NCBI RefSeq assembly: GCF_029255185.1
Contig: NZ_JAPUVO010000120.1
Span: 1 to 64,000, forward strand
Length of the DNA stretch: 64,000 bases
From: Propionivibrio sp.
GTDB lineage: Bacteria > Pseudomonadota > Gammaproteobacteria > Burkholderiales > Rhodocyclaceae
Reading direction: 5' to 3'
In this document: positions 11,681 through 22,286 of the stretch, piece after piece
Layout of the letters: every line of letters starts with the position of its first letter
Position numbering within the stretch: the stretch's first letter is position 1
Translations under genes and position numbers: made by a program
Notes under the pieces: generated by a model
The model's database searches: none
Seen by the model: only the letters and a program-made list of their open reading frames with translations
What the model was told of the DNA's origin: nothing

Positions 11681-12058
11681 CTATTCAAGGCAGGGGGTCA
11701 GAATGATAGTCCCACTTGCCGCGATGCCAGGCAGATAATCAGTGAGCGTCTGACAGGCGCCGTCCGCGCACAATTCATAGCCTTGGGTATAGGACGAATG
11801 GGCCAGGGTCAGGCTATCCATGGCAGCAACCGGCGGCCGGTAATGCCAGGCGCCGTCACGCAATACGGCATCGGCTGGCGGTTCCATGCCGGCACCGCTT
11901 CCCTTGATGCGTGCGGCGACGATTTGCAGTTGCCGGCCATCAACGACTCGCCAGTCCTCCTCCCAGCGCACTCTTTCAATCGAGTGCATCCAGGCCAAGG
12001 TGAAGCTATTCACAGCCAGCACGGCGGACACAGCTCCAGCGATGAGGCACAGTGCCAT
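11681..12058 (-). CDS. DUF1850 protein associated with TRAP-TAXI transporter
   Basis: A 125-residue protein with a single N-terminal hydrophobic segment (ALCLIAGAVSAVLAV) and the features of DUF1850: SFTLAWMHSIERVRWEEDW near the start, an HSSYTQGYELC region and a short C-terminus. DUF1850 genes commonly accompany TAXI-type TRAP transporters. Here its ATG overlaps the permease stop by one base (TGATG), which argues for coupled expression and a shared function. The exact role in the transporter is unknown. Confidence 0.75.
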   Translation of the reverse strand: MALCLIAGAVSAVLAVNSFTLAWMHSIERVRWEEDWRVVDGRQLQIVAARIKGSGAGMEPPADAVLRDGAWHYRPPVAAMDSLTLAHSSYTQGYELCADGACQTLTDYLPGIAASGTIILTPCLE

Positions 12059-14136
12059 CAGCGCTGACGGCTGCGCAGCCAGTGCCAGATGACGAACACC
12101 GCCCCCGTGACAAAGCCCAGCTCATCGGTAATCGGCAGGGCGACGACCAGGGCGAAGGCGGCGCTGGCGGCGACCGCACGCTCGACCAGAGCGAGCGGTG
12201 CCCACAGGTAACCGATGGCGGCACTGCCCCACAGGAGAATCGCCAACGTGGCCTTGATTACGATGTAGGCAACGGCCGCTACGGTGGGATCGTTTTGTAG
12301 CATCAGCGCCGGGTCATAGACTGCCATGAAGGGGACGACAAAACCGGCAATGGCGATCTGCGTCGCCTTGAAGCCGATCTTCATTGCTGATGCCTTGGCA
12401 ATCGATGCCGCAGCAAAGGCCGCCAGGGCAACTGGCGGCGTCAGGTCGGCCATGATGCCGAAATAGAAGACGAACATGTGACTGACGATCAGCGGGACGC
12501 CAAGCTTGAGCAGTGCCGGCGCGGCGATTGAACTGGTGATGATGTAGTTCGGGATGGTCGGGATGCCCATGCCGAGAATGAGGCACACTACCATGGTCAG
12601 GAAAAGCGAAAGAAAGAGACTCTTCTCACCGATTTCGAGGATGAATCCGGCGAAGTTGGACGCCGCACCGGTCAGCGTCAGTACGCCAATGATGACGCCG
12701 ACAATGGCGCAGGCGATGCCGACAGCCAGTGCCTGCTTGGCGCCGTCGACCAGGGCCATTTTCATCGTGCGCAGCGTTTCCTGGCCACCTTTGATGAAAA
12801 AATTGGCAAGCGTCAGCGCGGCGATGACGCCGAGTACCGGAACGATTCCCCATTTAGCGAAGGATGCGGCGCCCAGACCCAGGGCAAACCAGAAGACGTA
12901 ACGCAGGGCCGTTCCTGAAATGCGCGCAGCAATCGCCGCGCCAAGAATGAGAATGGCGGTTAGCGCCAGCCCCATCATGCCGGAGAACATCGGTGTGAAG
13001 CCGTGGAACAGCATGTACACCAGCGCTGCCAGCGGCAGCGCCAGATGCCAGTTTTCCTTGAGCGCCAGCCAGGGGTTCGGGCACTGGTCCTTGGGCACGC
13101 CGAGCAGCTTCAATCGCCCGGCTTCAAGATGCACCATCCAGAATGCCGTCAAGTAGTAGAGCATGGCCGGGATGATCGCGGCCTTGACAATATCGGCATA
13201 GGGGACGTTGAGCGTTTCGGCCATGATGAAAGCCACCGCCCCCATCACCGGTGGCATGATCTGGCCGCCCATTGACGACGTTGCTTCGACGGCGCCAGCA
13301 AACACCGAGGTATACCCGAAGCGTTTCATCAGCGGGATGGTGAATTGACCAACGGTCAGCACGTTGGCCACGCCGGAGCCGGAGATGGTTCCCATCAGTC
13401 CCGAGGAAATCACTGCCACCTTGGCCGGTCCGCCCTGGGCATGGCCGACCAGGCCGAGCGCCAGCGCATTGAACAGGCGGATCATGCCGGCATGTTCGAG
13501 GAAAGAGCCAAACAGGATGAAGAGGAAGATGTAGGTGGCCGAGACCAGCGTTGGCGTTCCCAGAATACCGTCGCTGCCAAGATAGAGCTGGCTGACAATC
13601 TGATCAAAACCGAAACCGCGATGAGCGATCGAGAGTGGCAGGTACTGGCCAAAAAAACCGTAGGCGAGAAAACTGCCACAGACCAACGGCAGGGCCCAGC
13701 CCATGACCCGTCGTGCGGCTTCGAAAACAAGCACGGAGGCCACCGTGGCGATGACCAGATCGGCACTGTTCGGGTCGCCCGAACGTTCGATCAGATCGGC
13801 CTCGAAAATCATGTGGTAGAAACCGAGCGCGAAGCCGACGACGGCCAGCAGCGCGTCATACCAGGGCACACTCCTGGCAGTTCGCCCCTTGCTGCGCGCC
13901 GGATAGAGCAGGAAGATCAGCAGCAGCAGGAAGCTGACGTGCAGCGAACGGATGATCAGGCTTGAAAAAGGGTGAAATGCCGCGACGGCGATCTGGTAGG
14001 CCGAAAAAGTCAGTGCAGCAAACATTGCGATTCGGGCGGCCCAGCCGGCAAGCTGGCGCTGGTGTGCATTTTCTTCGAAATCGGACGGTTCGGACGCTTC
14101 GGGAACAAGGACTACGTCGGTCGGGCTGTCACTCAT
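12058..14136 (-). CDS. TRAP transporter fused permease (DctQM type)
   Basis: Fused small and large membrane subunits of a TRAP transporter, about 692 residues with many membrane helices. The N-terminal part (residues 30-160) is the four-helix DctQ-like region. The rest is DctM-like, with characteristic runs such as GSGVANVLTVGQFTIPLMKR, SSMGGQIMPPVMGAVAF and MGIPTIPNYIITSSIAAPAL. The fused form belongs with TAXI binding proteins. Start chosen at 14136 (MSDSPTDVV); an upstream extension would overlap the binding-protein gene. It is driven by the ion gradient, and the substrate is not predictable. Confidence 0.9.
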   Translation of the reverse strand: MSDSPTDVVLVPEASEPSDFEENAHQRQLAGWAARIAMFAALTFSAYQIAVAAFHPFSSLIIRSLHVSFLLLLIFLLYPARSKGRTARSVPWYDALLAVVGFALGFYHMIFEADLIERSGDPNSADLVIATVASVLVFEAARRVMGWALPLVCGSFLAYGFFGQYLPLSIAHRGFGFDQIVSQLYLGSDGILGTPTLVSATYIFLFILFGSFLEHAGMIRLFNALALGLVGHAQGGPAKVAVISSGLMGTISGSGVANVLTVGQFTIPLMKRFGYTSVFAGAVEATSSMGGQIMPPVMGAVAFIMAETLNVPYADIVKAAIIPAMLYYLTAFWMVHLEAGRLKLLGVPKDQCPNPWLALKENWHLALPLAALVYMLFHGFTPMFSGMMGLALTAILILGAAIAARISGTALRYVFWFALGLGAASFAKWGIVPVLGVIAALTLANFFIKGGQETLRTMKMALVDGAKQALAVGIACAIVGVIIGVLTLTGAASNFAGFILEIGEKSLFLSLFLTMVVCLILGMGIPTIPNYIITSSIAAPALLKLGVPLIVSHMFVFYFGIMADLTPPVALAAFAAASIAKASAMKIGFKATQIAIAGFVVPFMAVYDPALMLQNDPTVAAVAYIVIKATLAILLWGSAAIGYLWAPLALVERAVAASAAFALVVALPITDELGFVTGAVFVIWHWLRSRQR

Positions 14137-14155
14137 ACCATTTCTTTCGTTGGTT

Positions 14156-15109
14156 TTATTTGAGCAAGCCAACTTCACGATAATATTTCTCCGCTCCCGG
14201 GTGCAGCGGCGCTGGCGGCGCCTTGGCGGCGTTTTCCCGCTTGATCGCCTTGGCCGCCGAGTGCGCGGCAACCATTTGGTCGAGGTTTTCGAACATCGAT
14301 TTGGTCATGGCATAGACCGTCTCGGTTGAAACGCCTTCATGGGTGACCAGATAGTTCTGGACAGAAATGGTTGAAACATCGGCATCCTGCCCCTCGTAGG
14401 TCTTGGCGGGAATGACGCCGACCTGGAAGGCCGGATCGTTGATCTTGCTCACGATGTCCGCAGGAATCGTCAGAAAAACAACTTTTTGCGCGGTGGCCAG
14501 GTCGCGCAAGGCGGCAACGCCCAGTCCTGATGACAGCAAGGTGACGTCGAGTTGTCGGTTTTTCATCAGCTCAACCGATTCGGCGTAGGAAAGGTATTCG
14601 ACCTTTGAAAAATCCTTGTAACTGAGCCCGGCGGCCTTGAGGATCTCGCGCACGTTAAGTTCAGTCCCTGATTTTGGCGCTCCCACCGAAATGCGCTTGC
14701 CCTTGATGTCGGCCAGCGACTTTATTCCAGAGTCGGCTGCGGCAACAAAATGGATGTAATTCGGATAAAGCGCGGCGATCGTCCGCAGTTTTTTTAGCGG
14801 GGTCTTGAAACTGGCTTCTTCATTGCCCTTCCAGGCATCCGACAGCGAGTCGCCAAGCGAAATTGCCGCCTCGCCACGACCGGCCTGCAGCAAATTCAGA
14901 TTTTCGGCGCTGGCCTTGGTCGCCTGCACCGCCGTCTTGGAACCCGGAATCGCCTTGCTGTAGATCTGCGACAGGGCAACGCCGAGTGGGTAATAAACGC
15001 CGCTGGTGCCACCGGTAAGGATATTGATGAACTCAGCAGCATGTGCCGGGACTGTGAAGCAGGCCGTGGCGGCGCTGACGATCAGAACGTGACGCAGTAA
15101 GGTTTTCAT
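14156..15109 (-). CDS. TAXI family TRAP transporter solute-binding protein
   Basis: Periplasmic binding protein of 317 residues. A signal peptide is cut after PAHAAE. The mature protein starts with ILTGGTSGVYYPLGVALSQI, the hallmark of the TAXI family, followed by ATKASAENLNLLQAGRGEAA and the mid-region KRISVGAPKSGTELN. It captures a small organic acid or amino acid and hands it to the fused permease encoded 19 bp downstream. The RBS GGAGGA lies 6-7 bp before the ATG. It is the first gene of the three-gene transporter operon. Confidence 0.9.
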   Translation of the reverse strand: MKTLLRHVLIVSAATACFTVPAHAAEFINILTGGTSGVYYPLGVALSQIYSKAIPGSKTAVQATKASAENLNLLQAGRGEAAISLGDSLSDAWKGNEEASFKTPLKKLRTIAALYPNYIHFVAAADSGIKSLADIKGKRISVGAPKSGTELNVREILKAAGLSYKDFSKVEYLSYAESVELMKNRQLDVTLLSSGLGVAALRDLATAQKVVFLTIPADIVSKINDPAFQVGVIPAKTYEGQDADVSTISVQNYLVTHEGVSTETVYAMTKSMFENLDQMVAAHSAAKAIKRENAAKAPPAPLHPGAEKYYREVGLLK

Positions 15110-15341
15110 CTAGGATCCTCCAGAGATTCACATGCTGGTGATTCTAGGATAGTTTTGCTCACGACAAACGATTTTCATTTACACGCACCTTGCCAGGGTA
15201 AATTTGTTCTAACCATCCATCATTCCAGCGCAAGCGACCGTAGGAAGTGCAGAGCCCGGAACGACGGAAAATCAATTGGTTAGCAGCAGAAAAAATTTAC
15301 CCCGCGGGGATAAGTGATCTGTTTGCCAATACTGAGCTTGA

Positions 15342-16241
15342 CTATGCCTTGGCTTGCCGGATCACTTCAGCCAGGGCCTTCATATCTTCCAGTCGCGAAG
15401 TTGATCGCCGGGCTACCAGGGCGATCGTACGTTTTGGGGTAGGTTGGGACATTGGTCGTGAAACCAGCGCGGGACTTTGCGTCAGCCCGCTTTTGACCGC
15501 CATTCCCGGAACCAACCCGACGCCGAACCCGGATTCGACCATTTGTACCAGCGTCAGCAGGCTGGTCGCTTCAATACCGATGGAAGTCCGACGGATCGGT
15601 TTGCCGCAGGCATAGAGTGCGTGGTCGCGCAGGCAATGTCCTTCTTCGAGCAGGAGCAGACGATCGGTCAGCACAGGTGTCGGCTTGACTGTTTTGGCCT
15701 TGACTGCCGGGTCGTCTTGGCGTCCAACGATCCAAAGCTCGTCGTCGAACAGGGCTTCGACGAGCAGTGTCCCCGTAGCGTAGGGCAGTGCGATCAGGGC
15801 GAAATCGAGTTGTCCGTCTTCAAGACGCAACAGCAAATTGGCCGTCAGATCTTCACGCAGCGCCAGGCGTAATTCGGGGTAGTGCGCCCGCAACAACGGC
15901 AAGGACTGCGGCAGCAGGAAAGGGGCGATGGTCGGGATAACGCCAAGGCGCAGTTGTCCGCTCATCGGCTGCAAAGTTTGGGCGGCCAGTCCAACCAGGT
16001 CCTGAGCCGCTGCGATAATGGCTCGTGCCCGGCTGGCGACTTCCAGTCCGGTGTGCGTCATCAATACCGATTGCCGGTCGCGTTCGACCAATTGCCTGCC
16101 GAGCACGCCTTCCAGTTCCTTCAAACCAGCGCTCAATGTCGATTGGGTGACAAAACAGGATTCTGCGGCGCGCGTGAAATTGAGTTGCTGCGAAAGAGCG
16201 ACCAAGTACTGTAGCTGCTTGAGCGATGGCAAGGTGGTCAT
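15342..16241 (-). CDS. oxyR: Hydrogen peroxide-sensing LysR regulator OxyR
   Basis: LysR-family regulator of 299 residues. The winged helix is at the N-terminus (FTRAAESCFVTQSTLSAGLK). The redox pair of OxyR is present in LEEGHCLRDHALYACG: cysteines at residues 203 and 212, nine apart as in E. coli C199/C208. In known OxyR proteins peroxide forms this disulphide and turns the protein into an activator of catalase and peroxidase genes. It is divergent from katA with a 158-bp intergenic region, the expected arrangement for its main target. Confidence 0.92.
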   Translation of the reverse strand: MTTLPSLKQLQYLVALSQQLNFTRAAESCFVTQSTLSAGLKELEGVLGRQLVERDRQSVLMTHTGLEVASRARAIIAAAQDLVGLAAQTLQPMSGQLRLGVIPTIAPFLLPQSLPLLRAHYPELRLALREDLTANLLLRLEDGQLDFALIALPYATGTLLVEALFDDELWIVGRQDDPAVKAKTVKPTPVLTDRLLLLEEGHCLRDHALYACGKPIRRTSIGIEATSLLTLVQMVESGFGVGLVPGMAVKSGLTQSPALVSRPMSQPTPKRTIALVARRSTSRLEDMKALAEVIRQAKA

Positions 16242-16261
16242 GGCAGAAAAAGTCCGTAAAA

Positions 16262-16284
16262 AATCGTTATCGAATAAAACGATT
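16262..16284. promoter_or_regulatory. Inverted repeat between oxyR and katA, candidate OxyR site
   Basis: The inverted repeat AATCGTT (16262-16268) and AACGATT (16278-16284) with a 9-bp spacer lies in an AT-rich stretch between oxyR and katA, just upstream of the oxyR start. Its position suits a LysR-type regulator acting on both divergent promoters. It does not match the extended four-part OxyR consensus well, so the assignment is a suggestion. Confidence 0.35.
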
Positions 16285-16399
16285 ATAAATAAAATTATTA
16301 TTCATTTCTAAATTAACTCCTCCTTGACTAAAGTGAGTTCGTTTCCTCGGTTGATCAATTTAATCCATCGTTTTTTTCAAGCACGCAAGGAGTATCGAT

Positions 16400-17851
16400 A
16401 TGAGCAAAAAACTCACCACCGCTGCCGGTTGCCCGGTCGTCGACAATCAGAACGTCATGACTGCCGGCCCGCGTGGCCCGCAGTTGTTGCAGGATGTTTG
16501 GTTCCTGGAAAAGCTGGCCCACTTTGACCGCGAAGTGATTCCTGAGCGTCGCATGCACGCCAAGGGCTCTGCCGCCTATGGCACGTTCACGGTGACGCAC
16601 GACATTAGCAAATACACTCGCGCGAAAATCTTCTCGCAAGTCGGGAAGAAAACCGAACTCTTTAGCCGCATGTCCACTGTGGCTGGCGAGCGCGGAGCCG
16701 CCGATGCCGAGCGCGACATCCGCGGCTTTGCACTGAAGTTTTACACCGAGGAAGGCAACTGGGATCTGGTCGGCAACAATACGCCGGTATTCTTTCTGCG
16801 CGACCCGCTGAAATTTCCTGATCTTAACCACGCGGTCAAGCGTGACCCGCGCACCAATCTGCGCAGTGCAGACAATAACTGGGATTTCTGGACTTCGCTG
16901 CCCGAAGCGCTGCACCAGGTGACCATTGTCATGAGTGAGCGCGGCATTCCGGCCAGCTATCGCCATATGCACGGATTCGGTTCGCACACCTTCAGTTTCA
17001 TCAATGCGCAAAACGAACGTTTCTGGGTCAAGTTCCACTGGCGGACCGAGCAGGGTATCAAGAATCTCTCTGACGCCGAAGCTGAAGCACTAGCCGGGAA
17101 GGACAGGGAAAGCCACCAGCGTGACCTGTACGACGCTATTGAGCGCGGCGATTTCCCGCAATGGACGCTGTGCGTTCAGGTCATGCCGGAGGGCGACGCC
17201 GAGAAAGTGCCCTATCACCCCTTTGACTTGACCAAGGTTTGGCCGCACAAGGATTACCCCTTGATCGAGGTTGGCGTGATCGAACTCAATCGCAATCCGG
17301 AGAATTATTTTGCCGAAGTCGAACAGGCCGCGTTCAACCCGGCCAATGTGGTACCCGGCATCAGCTTTTCTCCGGACAAGATGCTGCAAGGACGTTTGTT
17401 CTCCTATGGCGATGCGCAGCGCTATCGTCTTGGGGTCAATCACGGCCATATTCCGGTCAATGCGCCGCGCTGCCCGGTGCACAGCTACCACCGTGACGGC
17501 GTCATGCGCGTCGATGGAAATTACGGCAGTACATTGGGCTATGAGCCAAACAGTCATGGCCAGTGGCAAGAGCAGCAAGATTTTCGCGAACCGCCCTTGG
17601 CGATCAACGGTGAGGCTGATCACTGGAACTTCCGCGAAGATGACGATGATTATTACGCGCAGCCGCGCGCGCTGTTCCGCCTGATGACGCCCGCCCAGCA
17701 GCAGATATTGTTCGAGAATACGGCGCGTTCGGTTGGTGGAGCCGCCAGGGAAATCCAGTTGCGCCACATCGGCAACTGCCTGAAAGCTGACCCGGCGTAT
17801 GGCGCAGGCGTGGCCAAGGCGCTGGGTATCGCGTCAAGCGAAATAAGCTAG
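16400..17851 (+). CDS. katA: Monofunctional haem catalase
   Basis: Small-subunit catalase of 483 residues that breaks down hydrogen peroxide to water and oxygen. The catalytic histidine is in [14 protein letters not shown], the distal asparagine in [13 protein letters not shown], and the haem-ligand tyrosine in [15 protein letters not shown] (R-x3-Y). The N-terminus ([13 protein letters not shown]) and length fit clade 3 cytoplasmic catalases. The RBS AAGGAG is 8 bp before the ATG. It is divergent from oxyR, which should control it. The stop overlaps the convergent hisC stop by 4 bp. Confidence 0.95.
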   Translation: MSKKLTTAAGCPVVDNQNVMTAGPRGPQLLQDVWFLEKLAHFDREVIPERRMHAKGSAAYGTFTVTHDISKYTRAKIFSQVGKKTELFSRMSTVAGERGAADAERDIRGFALKFYTEEGNWDLVGNNTPVFFLRDPLKFPDLNHAVKRDPRTNLRSADNNWDFWTSLPEALHQVTIVMSERGIPASYRHMHGFGSHTFSFINAQNERFWVKFHWRTEQGIKNLSDAEAEALAGKDRESHQRDLYDAIERGDFPQWTLCVQVMPEGDAEKVPYHPFDLTKVWPHKDYPLIEVGVIELNRNPENYFAEVEQAAFNPANVVPGISFSPDKMLQGRLFSYGDAQRYRLGVNHGHIPVNAPRCPVHSYHRDGVMRVDGNYGSTLGYEPNSHGQWQEQQDFREPPLAINGEADHWNFREDDDDYYAQPRALFRLMTPAQQQILFENTARSVGGAAREIQLRHIGNCLKADPAYGAGVAKALGIASSEIS

Positions 17852-18924
17852 TCGAGGATTGCGCGTAGCGCGGCTATCAGTGCCTGGCATTGCGCGTCGG
17901 TGCCGATGGTGATGCGCAGGTGCTGGTCAATGCGCGGCAATTTGAAGTGGCGGACGATGACCTTGTGCTGGCGCAGTTCGGCCGCCAGTTGCGCTGCATC
18001 GTTTTGCGGATGACGCGCAAAGATGAAGTTGGCCGCCGAGGGCAGGACCGTGAAGCCCATACCTTCGAGGTCGGCGGTCAGCTTGGCGCGGCTGTGCATG
18101 ACGGCCTGCCGCGTCATCTCCAGATGCTCGCGGTCGGCCAACGCTGCAACGGCGCCGACAATGGCCAGACGGTCGAGCGGATAGGAATTGAAACTGTTTT
18201 TGACCCGATCCAGCGCTTCGATCAGGACGCTGTCGCCGACTGCGTAACCGACGCGCAGTCCAGCCAGCGAGTGTGACTTGGAGAGGGTGCGGATGACCAG
18301 CAGATTGGGGTGGCGCGTGATCAGCTCGATCGCCGTTTCACCGCCAAAGTCAATGTAGGCCTCGTCGATGATCACCACTGATTGCGTGTGGGCGGCGACC
18401 AGCCGTTCGACGTGCGCTAGCGGCAGCAAATCACCGGTCGGTGCGTTGGGGTTGGCGATGATGATGCCGCCGTTTTCCCGCGCGTAGTCGTCAACGCGGA
18501 CCTCGAAGCGTTCGCCGAGCGGGATGGCGATATAGTCAACGTCATAAAGCCCACAGTACACCGGGTAGAAGCTGTAGCTGATGTCGGGCAGCAGGATCGG
18601 TGCTTCGTGCTTGAGCAAGGCCATGAAGGCATGCGCTAGCACTTCGTCGGAACCGTTGCCGACGAAGACCTGTGCCGGGCTAATCGCGAACTCGGCGAAA
18701 TGGGCAGCTACGGCTTCCTTGAGCCGGTCGGCGCTGGGGTCAGGGTAGAGGCGCAGGGTCGCGCCGTCAGCGCCCAACTCGGACTGCATCGCCGCGACGG
18801 CGCGCGGTGACGGCGGATAGGGGTTTTCGTTGGTGTTGAGCTTGATGAGCCCGGACAGTCTGGGCTGTTCGCCCGGGACGTAGGGCGTCAGGCGGTGAAC
18901 GAGGGGGCTCCAGAATTGGCTCAT
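17848..18924 (-). CDS. hisC: Histidinol-phosphate aminotransferase
   Basis: PLP-dependent class I/II aminotransferase of 358 residues, converting imidazole acetol phosphate and glutamate to histidinol phosphate. Family marks are [12 protein letters not shown] near the start, NPNAPTG, the [12 protein letters not shown] segment and the PLP lysine in [17 protein letters not shown]. It faces away from hisB and ends overlapping katA, whereas in many betaproteobacteria hisC runs with hisB. hisG and hisD are not in the window. Confidence 0.92.
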   Translation of the reverse strand: MSQFWSPLVHRLTPYVPGEQPRLSGLIKLNTNENPYPPSPRAVAAMQSELGADGATLRLYPDPSADRLKEAVAAHFAEFAISPAQVFVGNGSDEVLAHAFMALLKHEAPILLPDISYSFYPVYCGLYDVDYIAIPLGERFEVRVDDYARENGGIIIANPNAPTGDLLPLAHVERLVAAHTQSVVIIDEAYIDFGGETAIELITRHPNLLVIRTLSKSHSLAGLRVGYAVGDSVLIEALDRVKNSFNSYPLDRLAIVGAVAALADREHLEMTRQAVMHSRAKLTADLEGMGFTVLPSAANFIFARHPQNDAAQLAAELRQHKVIVRHFKLPRIDQHLRITIGTDAQCQALIAALRAILD

Positions 18925-19059
18925 GAACGGTTCGCAAGGTCGAATGCAGCGGAAGCCTTAGATGGTATCATGCACGACTGCTGGTTTGATCCGGTCGGTG
19001 CAGGCTGCGGTATGCGCCGCCAGTTTGCTTGGAATCTTAGAGTTCGAATTGGGGCCTTC

Positions 19060-19647
19060 ATGCGGCAAGCCGAAATTAGCAGAAACACCCTCGAAACGCA
19101 GATTACGGTACGTTTGAATCTTGACGGCAGTGGCCAATGCCGGTTCGCGACCGGGGTTCCTTTTCTCGACCACATGCTCGATCAGGTGGCTCGCCACGGA
19201 ATGATCGATCTCTACGTCGAGGCGCAGGGTGATCTGCACATTGATGCACACCACACCGTCGAGGACATCGGCATTACGCTTGGTCAGGCGCTGGCCAAGG
19301 CGCTGGGCGACAAAAAGGGATTGCGCCGCTACGGACATGCCTATGTGCCGCTCGACGAGGCATTGTCGCGTGTCGTGATTGATCTTTCCGGCCGTCCTGG
19401 CCTTTCATTTAACGTCGATTTCAAGCGCGCAATGATTGGCGCTTTCGATGTTGATCTGACCGGCGAATTCTTTCATGGCTTGGTCAATCACGCCCTGATG
19501 ACGGTGCATATCGACAATCTGTGCGGTGAAAACGCGCATCATCAGGCCGAGACGGTATTCAAGGCTTTCGGCCGTGCCCTGCGCATGGCGGTTGAAGCCG
19601 ATCCGCGTGCGGCGGGCAGTATTCCTTCGACCAAGGGATCGCTGTGA
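19060..19647 (+). CDS. hisB: Imidazoleglycerol-phosphate dehydratase
   Basis: Monofunctional HisB of 195 residues, catalysing the sixth histidine step. The Mn-binding motifs [11 protein letters not shown] and [13 protein letters not shown] are intact, as is [13 protein letters not shown]. Start at 19060 (MRQAEISRN) gives the normal family length; an upstream in-frame extension reaches into the hisC promoter region and lacks conservation. First gene of hisBHAFIE; its stop overlaps the hisH start (TGATG). Confidence 0.95.
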   Translation: MRQAEISRNTLETQITVRLNLDGSGQCRFATGVPFLDHMLDQVARHGMIDLYVEAQGDLHIDAHHTVEDIGITLGQALAKALGDKKGLRRYGHAYVPLDEALSRVVIDLSGRPGLSFNVDFKRAMIGAFDVDLTGEFFHGLVNHALMTVHIDNLCGENAHHQAETVFKAFGRALRMAVEADPRAAGSIPSTKGSL

Positions 19648-20297
19648 TGGGTTCGGCGCCGGCAAGCATTGCTGTTATCGACTACGGCATGGGTAATTTA
19701 CGCTCGGTCTGGCAGGCGCTGGTGCATGTCGCCGATGATCGTGAGGTGGTCGTTACCTCTGATCCGGCGGTGGTCGCTGCGGCTGGACGGGTGGTTTTTC
19801 CCGGTCAGGGCGCGATGCCCGATTGCATGCGCGAACTTGAGGCGCGTGGCCTGCGCTCGGCGGTACTTGATGCTGCAAAAAACAAGCCTTTCCTAGGTAT
19901 CTGTATCGGTCTGCAAATGCTCTTTGAACACAGCGAAGAAGGTGATGTGCCTGGCCTGGGCGTCTTCGCCGGCAGTGTTCGCCACTTTCCGGCTGAAAAG
20001 ATGCTGGCCTCCGAGGGCGACCGACTGAAGGTGCCGCACATGGGATGGAACGAAGTGGCGCAGGCCCAGGCGCACCCGCTGTGGAAAGGCATCGCCGACA
20101 AGGCGCGCTTTTATTTTGTGCATAGCTATTGCGTTGATCCGATCGATCGCAATTGCATCGTCGGCATGACGGACTACGGCATCCCCTTTACCAGTGCCGT
20201 GGCCCGGGATAATATCTTCGCCATCCAGTGTCATCCGGAGAAGAGTGCCCAGGCTGGGCTCGCCTTGTTGGCCAATTTCATTGGATGGAAACCCTGA
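19647..20297 (+). CDS. hisH: Imidazole glycerol phosphate synthase, glutaminase subunit
   Basis: Class I glutamine amidotransferase of 216 residues that supplies ammonia to HisF. The nucleophile is the cysteine in [13 protein letters not shown] and the His-Glu pair is in [12 protein letters not shown]. The oxyanion loop GQGAMPDCM is visible. The preferred start is the ATG at 19647, overlapping the hisB stop by one base; a GTG at 19644 is the alternative. Confidence 0.94.
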   Translation: MGSAPASIAVIDYGMGNLRSVWQALVHVADDREVVVTSDPAVVAAAGRVVFPGQGAMPDCMRELEARGLRSAVLDAAKNKPFLGICIGLQMLFEHSEEGDVPGLGVFAGSVRHFPAEKMLASEGDRLKVPHMGWNEVAQAQAHPLWKGIADKARFYFVHSYCVDPIDRNCIVGMTDYGIPFTSAVARDNIFAIQCHPEKSAQAGLALLANFIGWKP

Positions 20298-20343
20298 ACC
20301 GGTATCGCTTTTCTCATCACCTTTCCCACTACTGTTCAAAAAA

Positions 20344-21087
20344 ATGCTGATCATTCCCGCGATTGACCTGAAAGACGGGCAGTGTGTCCGTCTGAAGCAG
20401 GGGCTCATGGACGAAGCCACCATTTTTTCCAGTTCGCCCAGCGAACAGGCGGCTCATTGGCTGGAGCAGGGCGCGCGCCGGCTGCATGTCGTTGATCTGA
20501 ACGGCGCCTTTGCTGGTAAGCCCAAGAATGCCAGTGCGATCAAGTCGATCGTCGCGGCGCTTGGCGACGAGATTCCAATTCAGCTTGGTGGCGGTATCCG
20601 TGATCTCGATACGATAGAACTCTGCCTGGATAATGGCGTGAGTTACGTGATCATCGGCACCGCAGCAGTAAAAAACCCTGGATTCCTGCACGACGCCTGC
20701 AGTGCCTTTCCGGGGCAGATTATCGTTGGGCTCGACGCCAAGGAGGGAAAGGTGGCGGTTGACGGCTGGTCTAAGCTGACGGGCCACGACGTCATCGATC
20801 TGGCAAAGAAGTGCGAGGACTACGGTGTCGAGGGAATCATCTACACCGATATTGGTCGCGACGGTATGCTCTCGGGCATCAATATCGAAGCCACAGTCAA
20901 ACTGGCGCAAGCGCTGCGCGTTCCGGTCATCGCCAGTGGTGGTCTGTCGGGTATGGACGACATCCGGGCGCTGTGCGCCGTTGAACATGAAGGAATCTTC
21001 GCCACCATTGCCGGTCGAGCCATCTACGACGGATCGCTCGACTTCGCAGCCGCACAAGCGGAAGCCGACCGCGCGACGCAGCGCTAG
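20344..21087 (+). CDS. hisA: Phosphoribosylformimino-5-aminoimidazole carboxamide ribotide isomerase
   Basis: TIM-barrel isomerase of 247 residues for the fourth histidine step. It shows [17 protein letters not shown] at the start, the catalytic aspartates in IDLKDG and [10 protein letters not shown], and the phosphate-binding glycines in QLGGGIRD and ASGGLSG. The ATG at 20344 gives the usual length and N-terminus; an in-frame start farther upstream lies inside hisH and is rejected. It is paralogous to hisF next to it. Confidence 0.95.
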   Translation: MLIIPAIDLKDGQCVRLKQGLMDEATIFSSSPSEQAAHWLEQGARRLHVVDLNGAFAGKPKNASAIKSIVAALGDEIPIQLGGGIRDLDTIELCLDNGVSYVIIGTAAVKNPGFLHDACSAFPGQIIVGLDAKEGKVAVDGWSKLTGHDVIDLAKKCEDYGVEGIIYTDIGRDGMLSGINIEATVKLAQALRVPVIASGGLSGMDDIRALCAVEHEGIFATIAGRAIYDGSLDFAAAQAEADRATQR

Positions 21088-21123
21088 CGCCTCACTCATT
21101 CAGCGAAAGCACCGGAATCCGTC

Positions 21124-21885
21124 TTGGCTCTGGCAAAACGAATCATTCCCTGTCTTGACGTGACCGCCGGCCGGGTCGTCAAGGGCACCAACTTCATCGA
21201 CCTGCGCGACGCCGGCGACCCCGTCGAGATTGCCCGTCGCTATGACGAGCAGGGCGCTGACGAGGTCACCTTTCTCGACATCACGGCGTCCTCCGATCAG
21301 CGCGACATCATTCTGCATATTATCGAGGCCTGCGCCGCGCAGGTCTTTATTCCGCTGACCGTTGGCGGTGGCGTGCGCGTGGTGGCTGACGTGCGCCGTC
21401 TGCTTAACGCCGGCGCCGACAAGGTCAGCATGAACACCTCCGCTGTCGATAATCCCGACCTCGTTGCCGAAGCCTCGGCCAAGGTCGGCAACCAGTGCAT
21501 CGTTGTCGCCATCGACGCCAAGCAAGTCGCGCCAGGCCAGTGGGAGGTGTTTACCCACGGCGGGCGCAAACGGACCGGGCTGGATGTGGTGCTCTGGGCG
21601 CGGCGTGTGCAGCAGCTTGGCGCCGGAGAAATCCTGCTGACCAGCATGGATCGCGACGGGACGAAGAATGGCTTTGACCTGCCACTGACCCGCGCCGTCT
21701 CGGAGGCCGTGGATATTCCGGTGATCGCCAGCGGTGGTGTCGGCAATTTGCAGCATTTGGCCGACGGCGTGACCGAGGGTCGTGCCGATGCGGTGCTAGC
21801 GGCAAGCATCTTCCATTTCGGCGAGTACACCGTGCGCCAGGCCAAGGAGTTTATGCGTGAACGTGGCATCGAGGTGCGGCTGTGA
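21124..21885 (+). CDS. hisF: Imidazole glycerol phosphate synthase, cyclase subunit
   Basis: TIM-barrel cyclase of 253 residues that works with HisH. Visible are [18 protein letters not shown], with the catalytic aspartate in CLDV, the second one in [12 protein letters not shown], and the phosphate loops VGGGVRV and ASGGVGN. No ATG is available: the start is a TTG at 21124, which gives the standard N-terminus [13 protein letters not shown]. The stop overlaps the hisI GTG start by 4 bp. Confidence 0.95.
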   Translation: MALAKRIIPCLDVTAGRVVKGTNFIDLRDAGDPVEIARRYDEQGADEVTFLDITASSDQRDIILHIIEACAAQVFIPLTVGGGVRVVADVRRLLNAGADKVSMNTSAVDNPDLVAEASAKVGNQCIVVAIDAKQVAPGQWEVFTHGGRKRTGLDVVLWARRVQQLGAGEILLTSMDRDGTKNGFDLPLTRAVSEAVDIPVIASGGVGNLQHLADGVTEGRADAVLAASIFHFGEYTVRQAKEFMRERGIEVRL

Positions 21886-22286
21886 GTGACCTGGATGCAA
21901 GCCGCTTCTGGCTCGATGCGCTCAAGTGGGACGAGAACGGAATGATTCCGGCCATCGCGCAAGATGCGACGAGCGGCCGCGTTGTGATGTTCGCCTGGAT
22001 GAATCGTGAATCTTTGCTGCAGACGGTCGCCAGCGGTAAAGCGGTATACTGGTCGCGCTCGCGTCAGCGGCTGTGGCGCAAAGGTGAGGAATCCGGCTAT
22101 TGCCAGAACGTTATCTCGATTCGCGCCGATTGCGACGGTGATGTGTTGTTGCTGTCAGTCGACCAAGTGGGCGGAATTGCCTGTCACACAGGCCGGCAAA
22201 GCTGTTTTTTTCTTGAGCTGAACGGCGAACGATGGGTTCCTGTTGATCCGGTTTTGCAAGACCCTAAGGAAATTTACGCACAATGA
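21882..22286 (+). CDS. hisI: Phosphoribosyl-AMP cyclohydrolase
   Basis: Stand-alone HisI of 134 residues, opening the purine ring of phosphoribosyl-AMP. Metal-binding residues are in [12 protein letters not shown] and in [11 protein letters not shown]. The core [13 protein letters not shown] and [17 protein letters not shown] is typical. It starts with GTG overlapping the hisF stop and ends overlapping the hisE ATG (ATGA), so translation is probably coupled along hisF-hisI-hisE. Confidence 0.95.
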   Translation: MSDLDASRFWLDALKWDENGMIPAIAQDATSGRVVMFAWMNRESLLQTVASGKAVYWSRSRQRLWRKGEESGYCQNVISIRADCDGDVLLLSVDQVGGIACHTGRQSCFFLELNGERWVPVDPVLQDPKEIYAQ

